Positions 54,190-62,887 of a DNA stretch of 64,000 nucleotides are shown here, one piece after another. The stretch spans positions 62,001 to 126,000 of the forward strand of contig NZ_LMIA01000012.1 of the NCBI RefSeq assembly GCF_001428565.1, in the 5' to 3' direction. Position numbers and translations under genes: made by a program. The DNA comes from Nocardioides sp. Root190 (GTDB taxonomy: Bacteria > Actinomycetota > Actinomycetes > Propionibacteriales > Nocardioidaceae). The notes beneath the pieces were generated by a model. It was not told the origin of the DNA and searched no databases. It saw only the letters and a program-made list of their open reading frames with translations. How positions within the stretch are numbered: the first letter of the stretch is position 1; each line of letters begins with the position of its first letter.

Positions 54190-55040
54190 GGGCGTGCCTC
54201 CTGTGCGCCGCCGGGTAGCGGGGCGTTGGGTCCGTCGGGGCGCACCATCCGGGCAGCGACCAGCTGGTCGGCGAACTGGCCGAGCTGGTCGTCTCCGAGG
54301 CGGGTGGCGCCCTCGGCGGTGACCACCCAGACCACCGGGAAGATCCGACGGGTCAGGTCAGGTCCGCCGGTGGCGGAGTCGTCGTCGGCGGCGTCGTACA
54401 ACGCCTGGAGGCAGACGCGTACGGCGTCGTCGGGGCTGAGGTCGTCGCGGTAGAGCTTCTTCAGCGCACCCCGGGCGAAGAGCGAGCCGGAGCCGACCGT
54501 GAAGAACGCCGCCTCCTCATGGCGTCCGCCGGTGACGTCGTACCCGAAGATCCGGCCGACGCCGCGGTCGAGGTCGAAGCCGGCGAACATCGGGACGACG
54601 GCCAGGCCCTGCATTGCCATGCCGAGGTTGGCGCGGATCAGCGCCGAGAGGCGGTTGGCCTTGCCGTCGAGGGAGAGGATCGTGCCCTCGATCTTCTCGT
54701 AGTGCTCGAGCTCGACCTGGAACAGCCGGACCATCTCGACGGCGAGGCCGGCGGTGCCGGCGATCCCGACGACGGAGTACTCGTCTGCCGGGAAGACCTT
54801 CTCGATGTCGCGCTGGGCAATGACGTTGCCCATCGTGGCACGGCGGTCTCCGGCCATGACCAGGCCGCCCGGGAAGGTCGCCGCGACGATCGTGGTGCCG
54901 TGCGGGGCCATGTCGGCGGCGCTGCCGGCGGGCAGCGATCGACGGGCCGGCAGCAGGTCGGGTGCGTTCTCCGCGACGAAGTCGCTGAAGGACGAGGTGC
55001 CCGGGCGCAGGAACGCGGCCGGGATGCGTGCGTCACTCAT
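54186..55040 (-). CDS. prcB: Proteasome beta subunit
   Basis: 284-residue beta subunit. A propeptide of about 48 residues precedes the catalytic Thr in HGTTIVAATFPGGLVMAGDRR, split here as HGTTIVAATF and on, with cleavage expected between Gly and Thr. Later motifs are AGTAGLAVEMVRLFQVELEH and FFTVGSGSLFARGALKKLY. It forms the inner proteolytic rings. The start lies 6 bp after pup, and its stop overlaps prcA. Confidence 0.96.
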   Translation of the reverse strand: MSDARIPAAFLRPGTSSFSDFVAENAPDLLPARRSLPAGSAADMAPHGTTIVAATFPGGLVMAGDRRATMGNVIAQRDIEKVFPADEYSVVGIAGTAGLAVEMVRLFQVELEHYEKIEGTILSLDGKANRLSALIRANLGMAMQGLAVVPMFAGFDLDRGVGRIFGYDVTGGRHEEAAFFTVGSGSLFARGALKKLYRDDLSPDDAVRVCLQALYDAADDDSATGGPDLTRRIFPVVWVVTAEGATRLGDDQLGQFADQLVAARMVRPDGPNAPLPGGAQEARP

Positions 55041-55046
55041 ACGGGG

Positions 55047-55244
55047 CTACTCCCCGCCCTTCTGGATGAACGACTTGACGAAGTCCTCGGCGTTGGACTC
55101 CAGCACGTCGTCGATCTCGTCGAGGATCGCATCGACGTCGCCGTCGAGGGACTCCTTGCGCTCGGCGACATCCGACTCGGTGGTGACGTCGGTCGTCTCC
55201 TCGACGTCTTCGGCCTTGCGGGGCTGCTTCTGTTCCTGGGCCAT
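55047..55244 (-). CDS. pup: Prokaryotic ubiquitin-like protein Pup
   Basis: 65-residue intrinsically disordered tag. The C-terminal half (DVDAILDEIDDVLESNAEDF VKSFIQKGGE, quoted in parts) forms the helix that binds the ARC coiled coil. The last three residues are Gly-Gly-Glu, not Gly-Gly-Gln, so PafA can use Pup as made and Dop deamidation is not required. It lies between dop and prcB, 17 bp from dop. Confidence 0.97.
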   Translation of the reverse strand: MAQEQKQPRKAEDVEETTDVTTESDVAERKESLDGDVDAILDEIDDVLESNAEDFVKSFIQKGGE

Positions 55245-55261
55245 GTCGCAACCCTATCCAC

Positions 55262-56770
55262 TCAGCGGCTGAGTGCGCGGACCAATTCCTCTGCGGTCTC
55301 ACAGGAATCGAGCAGCGCACCCACATGGGCACGCGTGCCACGCAGCGGGTCGATGGTCGGGACGCGTTGCAGCGACTCGCGACCGGGGAGGTCGAAGATG
55401 ACCGAGTCCCACGACGCGGCGGCGATGTCGGAGGCGTACTTCTCGAGGCAACGCCCGCGGAAGTACGCCCGGGTCTCCTCCGGCGGCACCGTCATCGCGG
55501 TGTCCACGGACTCGTCGGTGAGCAGGCGCTGGATCCGGCCGGCCTTCACGAGTCGGTGGTAAAGACCCTTCTCGGGGCGGATGTCGGAGTACTGGTAGTC
55601 GATGAGCTGCAGCTTCGCGTCGTCCCAGGCGAGGCCGTCACGCGAGCGGTACTGCTCCAGCAGCTTCAGCTTCGCAACCCAGTCGAGCTGGTCGGCCAGT
55701 GACATCGGGTCGGACTCGAGCCGGTTGAGCACGTCCTCCCAGCGCGCGAGGACGTCGACGGTCTGCTCGTCGGCGTCGGCGCCGTACCGGTCCTCGACGT
55801 ACTTCTTGGCGAGGTCGAGGTACTCGAGCTGGAGCTGGATGGCGGTGAGGTGCCGGCCGTCGGCGAGGGTCACGACGTGCTGGAGGGTGGGGTCGTGCGA
55901 CACGGCGCGCAGCGAGGCGACCGGCATGTCGACGGAGAGGTCGCGGCTGATGAAGCGGTCCTCGATCATGGCCAGCACGAGCGAGGTCGTGCCGACCTTG
56001 AGGTACGTCGAGATCTCGGACAGGTTGGCGTCGCCGATGATGACGTGCAGGCGGCGGTACTTCTCCGGGTCGGCGTGCGGCTCGTCCCGGGTGTTGATGA
56101 TCGGACGCTTCAGGGTCGTCTCGAGACCGACCTCGACCTCGAAGAAGTCGGCACGCTGGCTCACCTGGAAACCGTGGGTGCGGCCGTCCTGGCCCTTGCC
56201 CACCCGACCGGCACCACAGATGACCTGACGGCTGACGAAGAAGGGCGTCAGGTGGCGCACGATGTCCGCGAACGGCGTCGAGCGTCGCATCAGGTAGTTC
56301 TCGTGGGCGCCGTACGACGCACCCTTGTTGTCGGTGTTGTTCTTGTAGAGCACGATCTGCGGGTTGCCGGGCAGGTTCTGCGCGAGCCGGGCGGCGTCGT
56401 GCATGACCTGCTCGCCGGCCTTGTCCCAGCGCACGATGTCGAGCGGGGTCACGACCTCGGGCGTGGAGTACTCGGGGTGGGCGTGGTCGACGTACAGCCG
56501 CGCGCCGTTGGTGAGGATGACGTTGGCCAGCCCGAGGTCCTCGTCGGTGAGCTGGCTCTGGTCGGCCACGTGGCGCGACATGTCGAAGCCGCGGGCGTCG
56601 CGCAGCGGCGACTCCTCCTCGAAGTCCCAGCGCGCGCGACGCGCCAGCACGGTGGCGGTCGCATAGGCGTTGACGACCTGGGACGAGGCGACCATCGGGT
56701 TGGCGGTCGGCTGCCCCTGGACCGAGATGCCGTACTCGATCTCGGTGCCCATCACTCGGCGCACGCTCAT
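55262..56770 (-). CDS. dop: Depupylase/deamidase Dop
   Basis: 502-residue homologue of PafA that removes Pup from proteins. It opens MSVRRVMGTEIEYGISVQGQ. The Dop-loop region is present (ARRARWDFEEESPLRDARGF with the 'ARG' segment), and the nucleophile Asp is in LYVDHAHPEYSTPE. The longer length than PafA and the Dop-loop distinguish it. ATG at 56770 fits the family. It lies directly before pup. The DUF1206 gene is divergent, starting 78 bp away. Confidence 0.95.
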   Translation of the reverse strand: MSVRRVMGTEIEYGISVQGQPTANPMVASSQVVNAYATATVLARRARWDFEEESPLRDARGFDMSRHVADQSQLTDEDLGLANVILTNGARLYVDHAHPEYSTPEVVTPLDIVRWDKAGEQVMHDAARLAQNLPGNPQIVLYKNNTDNKGASYGAHENYLMRRSTPFADIVRHLTPFFVSRQVICGAGRVGKGQDGRTHGFQVSQRADFFEVEVGLETTLKRPIINTRDEPHADPEKYRRLHVIIGDANLSEISTYLKVGTTSLVLAMIEDRFISRDLSVDMPVASLRAVSHDPTLQHVVTLADGRHLTAIQLQLEYLDLAKKYVEDRYGADADEQTVDVLARWEDVLNRLESDPMSLADQLDWVAKLKLLEQYRSRDGLAWDDAKLQLIDYQYSDIRPEKGLYHRLVKAGRIQRLLTDESVDTAMTVPPEETRAYFRGRCLEKYASDIAAASWDSVIFDLPGRESLQRVPTIDPLRGTRAHVGALLDSCETAEELVRALSR

Positions 56771-56847
56771 GCATCCACCCTACGCGGGCAGTCCCGGCGG
56801 GATGGATGGGACGCTCCCGGGTACCACTGCCGCACAGGAGGCACATC

Positions 56848-57681
56848 ATGGGCGCGAGGGGGGACGCCGCCGAGAAGGCGGCGCGTGACGCGCGCGACCA
56901 TCCGGTCGTCGACCGGTTGGCGCGGCTGGGCTTCGTGGCCTACGGCGTCGTGCACATCATCATCGGCTGGCTGGCTGCACAGCTGGCGCTGGGCGACCCG
57001 GCAGGCTCGGCATCGGGCCAGGGGGCATTCTCCGAGATGGCGCAGAAGCCCTGGGGCGCGGCGGCCCTCTGGCTCTCCGCCCTCGGTCTGGCAGCCCTCG
57101 TCGTGTGGCAGCTGGCCCAAGCCGTTGGCGGCCACCGCGACCATGACGGCCTGCGCCGCCAGCTCTCGCGGGCGGGCTCTGCCGGCCGCGCGGTGGTGCT
57201 CGCGACGTTGGCGGTGCTCGCGGTGCGCACCGCCGTCGGGGGCGGCGGCGGGGGCAGCGGCGGTGGCGGCGATGGCGGTGGACTCACCGGCGCGGCGCTC
57301 GGCTCGCCCGTCGGCCCGGCACTGTTCGTGCTGGCCGGTGCTGTCGTTCTCGGGGTGGCCGGGGCCAGCGCCTGGCGCGGGGCGAGCGACCGGTGGCGCA
57401 AGGACCTCGAGGTCGAGGGGCACACCGGTCACGGCGGGCGGGCCGTCGAGGTCCTCGCCCGCGCCGGCTACCTGAGCCGTGCCGTCGCGCTCGGTGTCGT
57501 CGGCCTCCTGGTCGTCCGCGCCGGCCTGGAGGATCGGCCGCAGGGCTCGGGACTGGACCAGGCGATCGTCCGCTACCGCGATGAGGTCGCCGGCCCGTGG
57601 CTGGCCGTGGCGGTCGCTGTCGGGCTCGCCTGCTTCGGGGCCTACCACCTGGTCCGCGCGTGGTACCTCCGTGCGGAATGA
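56848..57681 (+). CDS. DUF1206 family membrane protein
   Basis: 277-residue protein with about six hydrophobic helices arranged as three two-helix repeats, each near an RLGFVAYGVVHIIIGWLA- or ARAGYLSRAVALGVVGLLVV-like segment, the DUF1206 unit. Between repeats 2 and 3 there is a glycine-rich loop (GGGGGGSGGGGDGGG). No function is known. The ATG at 56848 has an AGGAGG site 6 bp upstream; the earlier ATG at 56806 does not. It is the only plus-strand gene within the proteasome region, between dop and arc. Confidence 0.78.
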   Translation: MGARGDAAEKAARDARDHPVVDRLARLGFVAYGVVHIIIGWLAAQLALGDPAGSASGQGAFSEMAQKPWGAAALWLSALGLAALVVWQLAQAVGGHRDHDGLRRQLSRAGSAGRAVVLATLAVLAVRTAVGGGGGGSGGGGDGGGLTGAALGSPVGPALFVLAGAVVLGVAGASAWRGASDRWRKDLEVEGHTGHGGRAVEVLARAGYLSRAVALGVVGLLVVRAGLEDRPQGSGLDQAIVRYRDEVAGPWLAVAVAVGLACFGAYHLVRAWYLRAE

Positions 57682-57700
57682 GCCGGCCCGGGACGACGAA

Positions 57701-57727
57701 GGGCCCCGCACCTGAGGTGCGGGGCCC
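57701..57727. terminator. Bidirectional hairpin between the DUF1206 gene and the 24-residue gene
   Basis: A perfect 12-bp stem, gggccccgcacc against ggtgcggggccc, with a 3-nt loop, 20 bp after the DUF1206 stop and 15 bp past the stop of the minus-strand small gene. The convergent layout and very stable stem make a two-way terminator likely. No T-run. Confidence 0.75.
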
Positions 57728-57742
57728 GTCGTACGGACGTCG

Positions 57743-57817
57743 TCAGCGCGACTTGGCGACCTTCACGGCAGCCGTGACGCCGAGGGCGACGAGCAGGACG
57801 AGGGCGATCTTCTTCAT
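57743..57817 (-). CDS. 24-residue membrane-helix small protein
   Basis: Open frame of 24 codons plus stop: ATG at 57817, TGA at 57743. It encodes a basic start (MKK), one hydrophobic helix (IALVLLVALGVTAAV) and a basic end (KVAKSR). An AAGGAG ribosome site lies 7 bp before the ATG, which is stronger than for most genes here and supports translation. A two-way terminator lies just downstream. It sits between arc and the DUF1206 gene. It is too short for family assignment. Confidence 0.6.
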   Translation of the reverse strand: MKKIALVLLVALGVTAAVKVAKSR

Positions 57818-57883
57818 GAGGGCTCCTTCAGGAGGGTCGGGGGTGGTTCGTGGACATCATGGCAACCGGGTGGGAACCCGGGG

Positions 57884-59647
57884 TCAGAGGTACTGGCCCG
57901 TGTCGGACACGGTGTCGATCGATCGGCCGGGCTCGGTGCCCTGCTTGCCGGTGATGAGCGTGCGGATGAACACGATCCGTTCGCCCTTCTTGCCCGAGAT
58001 CCGCGCCCAGTCGTCCGGGTTGGTGGTGTTCGGGAGGTCCTCGTTCTCCTTGAACTCGTCCACGCAGGCCTGGAGCAGGTGTGAGACCCGCAGACCCTTC
58101 TGCGAGTGGTCGATGAAGTCCTTGATGGCCATCTTCTTCGCCCGGTCGACGATGTTCTGGATCATGGCGCCGGAGTTGAAGTCCTTGAAGTACAGGACCT
58201 CCTTGTCACCGTTGGCGTAGGTCACCTCGAGAAAGCGGTTCTCCTCGGTCTCGGTGTACATCCGCTCGACGGTGGCCCGGATCATGCCGGTGACCGTGGC
58301 CTGACGGTCCCCACCGAACTCGGCGACGTCCTCGGCGTGCAGCGGCAACGTGGTCGTGAGGTACTTGCTGAAGATGTCGCGGGCCGACTCGGCGTCGGGT
58401 CGCTCGATCTTGATCTTCACGTCCAGGCGGCCCGGCCGCAGGATGGCGGGGTCGATCATGTCCTCGCGGTTGGACGCACCGATGACCAGCACGTTCTCGA
58501 GGGTCTCGACGCCGTCGATCTCGCTCAGCAACTGCGGGACGATGGTGTTCTCGACGTCCGAGGAGACGCCTGAGCCACGGGTGCGGAAGAGCGAGTCCAT
58601 CTCGTCGAAGAAGACGATGACCGGCGTACCTTCGCTGGCCTTCTCCCGGGCGCGCTGGAACACCAGCCGGATGTGTCGCTCGGTCTCGCCGACGTACTTG
58701 TTGAGGAGCTCGGGGCCCTTGATGTTGAGGAAGTACGCCTTGCCGCTCTCGCCGGTCTTGGCAGCGACCTTCTTGGCCAGCGAGTTGGCGACCGCCTTGG
58801 CGATCAGCGTCTTGCCGCAACCCGGAGGACCGTAGAGCAGGATGCCCTTGGGGGGCTTCAGCTCGTGCTCGAGGAACAGGTCCGGGTAGAGGTAGGGCAG
58901 CTCGACGGCGTCCTGGATCATTTCGATCTGACTGCCGAGACCACCGATGGTCTCGTAGGTGATGTCCGGGACCTCCTCGAGGACGAGCTCCTCGACCTCG
59001 GACTTCGGCACCTTCTCGTAGACGTAGCCGGCGCGGGAGTCCAGCAGCAGGGAGTCCCCCGCGCGCAGCTTCTCGGTCAGCAGTGGCTCGGCGAGGCGTA
59101 CGACGCGCTCCTCGTCGGCGTTGGCGATCACCAGGACCCGGTCGCCGTCGGCGAGCAGCTCCTTGAACATCACCACCTCACCGACGGTCTCGTAGTCGAA
59201 GGCCGCGACGACGTTGAGCGCCTCGTTGAGCATGACCTCCTGCCCACGGCGCAGCGTGTCGAGCTCCACGGCGGGGCTGACGCTGACGCGCAGCTTGCGA
59301 CCACCCGTGAAGACGTCGACCGAGTCGTCCTCGTTGCGCTGCAGGAAGGTGCCGAAGCCGGCAGGCGGCTGGGCGAGGCGGTCGACCTCCTCCTTCAGCT
59401 TCATGATCTGGTCGCGCGCATCCCGCAAGGTGCTGGCGAGCCGTTCGTTCTGGGCCGTGACCGCTGCGAGTGAGCGCTGGGTGTCAGCCAGCCTCGACTC
59501 GATCGTGCGGGCCGACGCTCCGGGCGTCTCGGCCGCACGGCGGCGCAGGGCGCGGATCTCGTCCTCGAGGAAACGGACCTGGTCCTCGAGCTCTTGCTGG
59601 CTCGCCGACCCGTGGTTTCCCGAAGTGCCTTCTCCCATGTTCGTCAT
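57884..59647 (-). CDS. arc: Proteasome-associated AAA ATPase ARC/Mpa
   Basis: 587-residue unfoldase. Residues about 17-85 form the coiled coil that captures Pup (LEDQVRFLEDEIRALRRRA). Two OB-fold segments follow. The AAA domain has Walker A GPPGCGKT, Walker B VIVFFDEMDSLF and GASNREDMIDPAILRPGRLD. The C-terminus is Gln-Tyr-Leu, the HbYX-like motif that opens the PrcA gate. ATG at 59647 has an AGGAGG site. The palindrome copy 4 lies between it and trmI. It drives pupylated proteins into PrcAB. Confidence 0.97.
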   Translation of the reverse strand: MTNMGEGTSGNHGSASQQELEDQVRFLEDEIRALRRRAAETPGASARTIESRLADTQRSLAAVTAQNERLASTLRDARDQIMKLKEEVDRLAQPPAGFGTFLQRNEDDSVDVFTGGRKLRVSVSPAVELDTLRRGQEVMLNEALNVVAAFDYETVGEVVMFKELLADGDRVLVIANADEERVVRLAEPLLTEKLRAGDSLLLDSRAGYVYEKVPKSEVEELVLEEVPDITYETIGGLGSQIEMIQDAVELPYLYPDLFLEHELKPPKGILLYGPPGCGKTLIAKAVANSLAKKVAAKTGESGKAYFLNIKGPELLNKYVGETERHIRLVFQRAREKASEGTPVIVFFDEMDSLFRTRGSGVSSDVENTIVPQLLSEIDGVETLENVLVIGASNREDMIDPAILRPGRLDVKIKIERPDAESARDIFSKYLTTTLPLHAEDVAEFGGDRQATVTGMIRATVERMYTETEENRFLEVTYANGDKEVLYFKDFNSGAMIQNIVDRAKKMAIKDFIDHSQKGLRVSHLLQACVDEFKENEDLPNTTNPDDWARISGKKGERIVFIRTLITGKQGTEPGRSIDTVSDTGQYL

Positions 59648-59758
59648 GGCACACCTCCTGAACCGACCCTACTCGGCGGCGTGTGACGCGGAAGTGCTTC
59701 GCCACGCTTTGAATGCAACGTTTCGGTTGCGGTGGGAGGAGGGAGGGAGCGGCGTCGA

Positions 59759-59828
59759 GAATTGATGCGGTTTGGTCCCAAACCGCATCAATTCGGGCCC
59801 TGATGTTGCGGTTTGGGACCAAACCGCA
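59759..59828. repeat. Paired-palindrome element, copy 4
   Basis: First half core 59766-59787 (arms around TC) has the longest arms of all copies, 17 bp (59759-59775 against 59778-59794). The flanks differ from copies 1 and 3 (TGA/TCA instead of CGT/ACG), yet pairing is kept, a compensatory change. Second half core 59807-59828 (around GA) has 12-bp arms. The centres are 41 bp apart. The linker (59788-59806) contains gggccc. It lies 12 bp past the trmI stop, before arc. Confidence 0.9.
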
Positions 59829-59840
59829 ACGATTCACACC

Positions 59841-60791
59841 TCAGTCGTCGGTGGGCTCGACCGGCAACGCAGGCACACCGGGAGGGCGGAGACCGTCGTA
59901 GTCGGGTCCGTAGGCTCCGGGGGCGGGACGACGCTTCTTGAGCGGAGCGCGCTGACCGGGGGCCATCCGTCGGGCGGTGACGAGGAACGCGGTGTGGCCG
60001 ATCATCTTGTGACCGGGCCGCACGGCGAGACCCTCGACGTGCCAGTCGCGGACGAGGGACTCCCAGGGCGCCGGCTCGGTGAACCCGCCGTGGAAGCGCA
60101 CGGCCTCGACGAACTTCGAGAGCTGGGTCGTCGTGGCGACGTAGGCACAGACGATGCCGCCGGGCAGCAGCGCCTCGGCGGCGGCGTCCAGGCAGTCCCA
60201 GGGCGCGAGCATGTCGAGGATGATGCGGTCGCACCGCTCCCCCGAGGCCGGGAGCGCCTCGGCGAGGTCGCCGAGGGTGAGCTGCCAGGCGGGGTGGTCG
60301 CCACCGAAGAACTGGGTGACGTTGCGACGGGCGACGTCGGCGAACTCCTCACGGCGCTCGTACGACGACACCCGGCCGTGCGGGCCGACGGCGCGCAGCA
60401 GCGAGCAGGTCAGCGCGCCGGACCCGACGCCCGCCTCGACGACGTGTGCACCGGGGAAGATGTCGGCCATCGCGATGATCTGGGCCGAGTCCTTGGGGTA
60501 GACGACGGCCGCGCCGCGGGGCATCGAGACGACGTACTCCGACAGCAGCGGTCGGAACACGAGGTACTCGCCACCGACCGACGAGGTGACGGTGAAGCCT
60601 TCCTCGCGACCGATCAGCTCGTCGTGCTCGAGGTGGCCCTTGTTCGAGAAGAAGCGCTTCCCGGGCTCGAGGGCGAAGTTGTGGCGGCGACCCTTGCCGT
60701 CGAGCAGGCGGACCCACTCTCCTTCGCGCAGGGGGCCGCGGTGCACGCCGGACCAGGCGTCCTCGGGTACGTCAGGGGTCGCTTCACTCAC
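59841..60791 (-). CDS. trmI: tRNA (adenine(58)-N1)-methyltransferase TrmI
   Basis: 316-residue SAM-dependent methyltransferase that makes m1A58 in the tRNA T-loop. The N-terminal half is a beta-rich domain. The SAM motif I is HVVEAGVGSGALTCSLL, motif IV is IILDMLAPWDCLDAA, and the substrate-side segment ends in KMIGHTAFLVTARR. The same gene precedes arc/mpa in mycobacteria (Rv2118c), which supports the call. The C-terminal 40 residues are Pro/Arg-rich. Stop at 59841 is followed by palindrome copy 4. Confidence 0.93.
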   Translation of the reverse strand: MSEATPDVPEDAWSGVHRGPLREGEWVRLLDGKGRRHNFALEPGKRFFSNKGHLEHDELIGREEGFTVTSSVGGEYLVFRPLLSEYVVSMPRGAAVVYPKDSAQIIAMADIFPGAHVVEAGVGSGALTCSLLRAVGPHGRVSSYERREEFADVARRNVTQFFGGDHPAWQLTLGDLAEALPASGERCDRIILDMLAPWDCLDAAAEALLPGGIVCAYVATTTQLSKFVEAVRFHGGFTEPAPWESLVRDWHVEGLAVRPGHKMIGHTAFLVTARRMAPGQRAPLKKRRPAPGAYGPDYDGLRPPGVPALPVEPTDD

Positions 60792-60800
60792 CGGCGCAAT

Positions 60801-61931
60801 CTATCGGTTGCGCATCGCCCGGACGATGTCGGCCGTCGCGAGCACTCCGTGGATGCCGCCGTCCTCGGCCATCAGGACGTATTCGGATGCGGGCACCTCA
60901 CGCAGCGCGGTGAGCAGGTCCGGCCCCGAGATCGACACCGGGAGCGTGCGACCGTCCGCGAGGCTGCGGGCCACGGTCGACACGGCGACCCAGGGCTTGC
61001 GCTCGTCCGGCATCGCCGTCACTGCCTGCTGGTCGACGACGCCGACAGGACGTCCGTCCGAGGTCGTGGTGACGATGCTGCCCGCCTCCGCCTCCTGGGC
61101 GCGACGGACGGCCTCGGCGAGCGGGAGATCCTCGGGCACGGCGAGGGTACGACGGGCGAGGTCGCGGGCGACGACCTTGGAGAAGCCCTCGACGACGGCC
61201 GCGGCGGCCAGTGACTGACTCGCACCGGTCCACAGGAAGATGGCGACGATCACCAGCACGATCGGGTTCACGACGCCGCCGGCGCCAGCGCTCAGGGCGG
61301 CCCAGACCACGACGGCGACCGCGGTGACCCGCCCACCCCACGCGGCGACCCGGGTGCCGGTGTGGACGCGCCCGGTCGCCGCCCACACCCCGGCCTTGAG
61401 CACCCGGCCACCGTCGAGCGGCAGGCCGGGGACGAGGTTGAGGACTCCGATGACGAGGTTGGCGCCGGCCAGCCCCTCGACCACCAGTCGCAGGAGCCCG
61501 GGGGGCGTCACGAACCAGAGCCCGAGAGCGGTCGCACCGACCGCCAGGGACGTGATCGGACCGACGACCGCGATCCAGAACTCCTGGCGCGGCCGGCGAG
61601 CCTCCCCCTCGATCGCGGTCGCGCCGCCGAGGAAGTGCAGGGTGATCGACTCGACGCGGAAGCCGAACCGGCGAGCGACCACGGCGTGCGAGGCCTCGTG
61701 CAGCAGGATCGCCAGGTAGAGCGCCATCGCGAACGCGACGCCGACGACGTACTTCCACCCGCCGAGCCCGGGCTCGACCTGGTCGACCCGCGGGCCCATG
61801 ATCCACGCGATCAGTGCCGCGACGACGAACCACGAGGTCGAGACCAGGACGTCGCTGCCCGCGATCCGGCCGATCCGGAACATGCCGCGCGGCACGGGGG
61901 TGCGTGGCGGGGCGGGCGACGGTACGGACAC
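60801..61931 (-). CDS. Site-2 protease (M50) with CBS domains
   Basis: 376-residue membrane metalloprotease. The zinc motif is LLHEASHAVV (HExxH) and the second active-site motif is LVPGLPLDGGRVL. About five or six membrane helices span residues 30-230. The C-terminal third is a pair of CBS domains (LPLAEAVRRAQEAEAGSIVT to the end) that would sense a nucleotide. Similar M50-CBS proteins lie beside trmI in many actinobacteria. The substrate, perhaps an anti-sigma factor, is unknown. GTG start at 61931; it is divergent from the RecB-type gene. Confidence 0.88.
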   Translation of the reverse strand: MSVPSPAPPRTPVPRGMFRIGRIAGSDVLVSTSWFVVAALIAWIMGPRVDQVEPGLGGWKYVVGVAFAMALYLAILLHEASHAVVARRFGFRVESITLHFLGGATAIEGEARRPRQEFWIAVVGPITSLAVGATALGLWFVTPPGLLRLVVEGLAGANLVIGVLNLVPGLPLDGGRVLKAGVWAATGRVHTGTRVAAWGGRVTAVAVVVWAALSAGAGGVVNPIVLVIVAIFLWTGASQSLAAAAVVEGFSKVVARDLARRTLAVPEDLPLAEAVRRAQEAEAGSIVTTTSDGRPVGVVDQQAVTAMPDERKPWVAVSTVARSLADGRTLPVSISGPDLLTALREVPASEYVLMAEDGGIHGVLATADIVRAMRNR

Positions 61932-61981
61932 ACCATGAGGCTATCCGGCAGGTGTCGGAGGCCTGACCTAGTGTCGAACCC

Positions 61982-62887
61982 ATGACGAGCACTTCGACCG
62001 CGGCGGGCATCGAGCCGGCCGACCCGTCCGAGCGCGGCGGCACCCGCGTCGACGGTGTCGACGTCCTGGGGGCGCTCTCCCCCTCGCGGGTGGGCGACTT
62101 CCTCAACTGTCCGCTGCTCTACCGCTTCCGCAGCATCGACCGCCTTCCCGAGCCCGCCTCCCCGGCCGCGGTCCGCGGCACCGTGGTGCACCGGGTCCTC
62201 GAGCAGCTCTTCGACGTTCCCGCCGCGGAGCGGACTCCGGAGCGTGCCGACGAGATGCTGGCCCCCGCCTGGGAGGAGCTGCAACAGCTCGAGCCCGCCG
62301 TCCTCGACATGTTCCCTGCTGACGGGCCGGAGATCGCCGACTGGCTGGTCACCTGCCACGACGTGCTTCGCACGTACTTCGACCTGGAGGACCCCACCCG
62401 GCTCGAGCCCGCGGCACGCGAGCTGTACGTCGAGGCGCTGACCGATGCCAAGGTGCTGCTCCGGGGCGTGATCGATCGGGTCGACATCGCCCCCGACGGC
62501 GCGATCCGGGTCGTCGACTACAAGTCGGGCGCGAGCCCGAGCGAGATGTTCGAGGGCAAGGCGCTCTTCCAGCTCAAGTTCTACGCGCTCGTGCTCTGGC
62601 GGATGCGTGGCGTCGTCCCCCGGATGCTCCAGCTCATCTACCTCGGCAACAGTGAGGTGCTGCGCTACGAGCCCGACGAGCAGGACCTGCTCGCGACCGA
62701 GCGCAAGGTGCTGGCCGTCTGGGACGCGATCCGGGCCGCCACCGAGAAACAGGAGTTCGAGGCGCGCAAGGGCGCCGGTTGCCGGTGGTGCGCCCACGCG
62801 GCGATCTGCCCGGCGTACGGCGGCACTCCCCCGCCGTACCCGGTCCGGGGGCCGTCGATCAGAGAGACGCCAGGTCCGACGGGCTGA
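61982..62887 (+). CDS. RecB/AddB-family PD-(D/E)XK nuclease with Fe-S cysteines
   Basis: 301-residue nuclease of the Cas4/AddB type. Conserved elements are LSPSRVGDFLNCPLLYRFR (first Cys), the His in VRGTVVHRVLEQL, Asp in GVIDRVDI, and IRVVDYKSG (Asp...Lys). The C-terminal cysteine cluster GCRWCAHAAICPAYGG completes a probable [4Fe-4S] site with the first Cys. It is a single-domain exonuclease without helicase, common near the proteasome/trmI locus in actinobacteria. ATG at 61982. The 3' end overlaps the convergent HAD gene by 29 bp. Confidence 0.87.
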   Translation: MTSTSTAAGIEPADPSERGGTRVDGVDVLGALSPSRVGDFLNCPLLYRFRSIDRLPEPASPAAVRGTVVHRVLEQLFDVPAAERTPERADEMLAPAWEELQQLEPAVLDMFPADGPEIADWLVTCHDVLRTYFDLEDPTRLEPAARELYVEALTDAKVLLRGVIDRVDIAPDGAIRVVDYKSGASPSEMFEGKALFQLKFYALVLWRMRGVVPRMLQLIYLGNSEVLRYEPDEQDLLATERKVLAVWDAIRAATEKQEFEARKGAGCRWCAHAAICPAYGGTPPPYPVRGPSIRETPGPTG

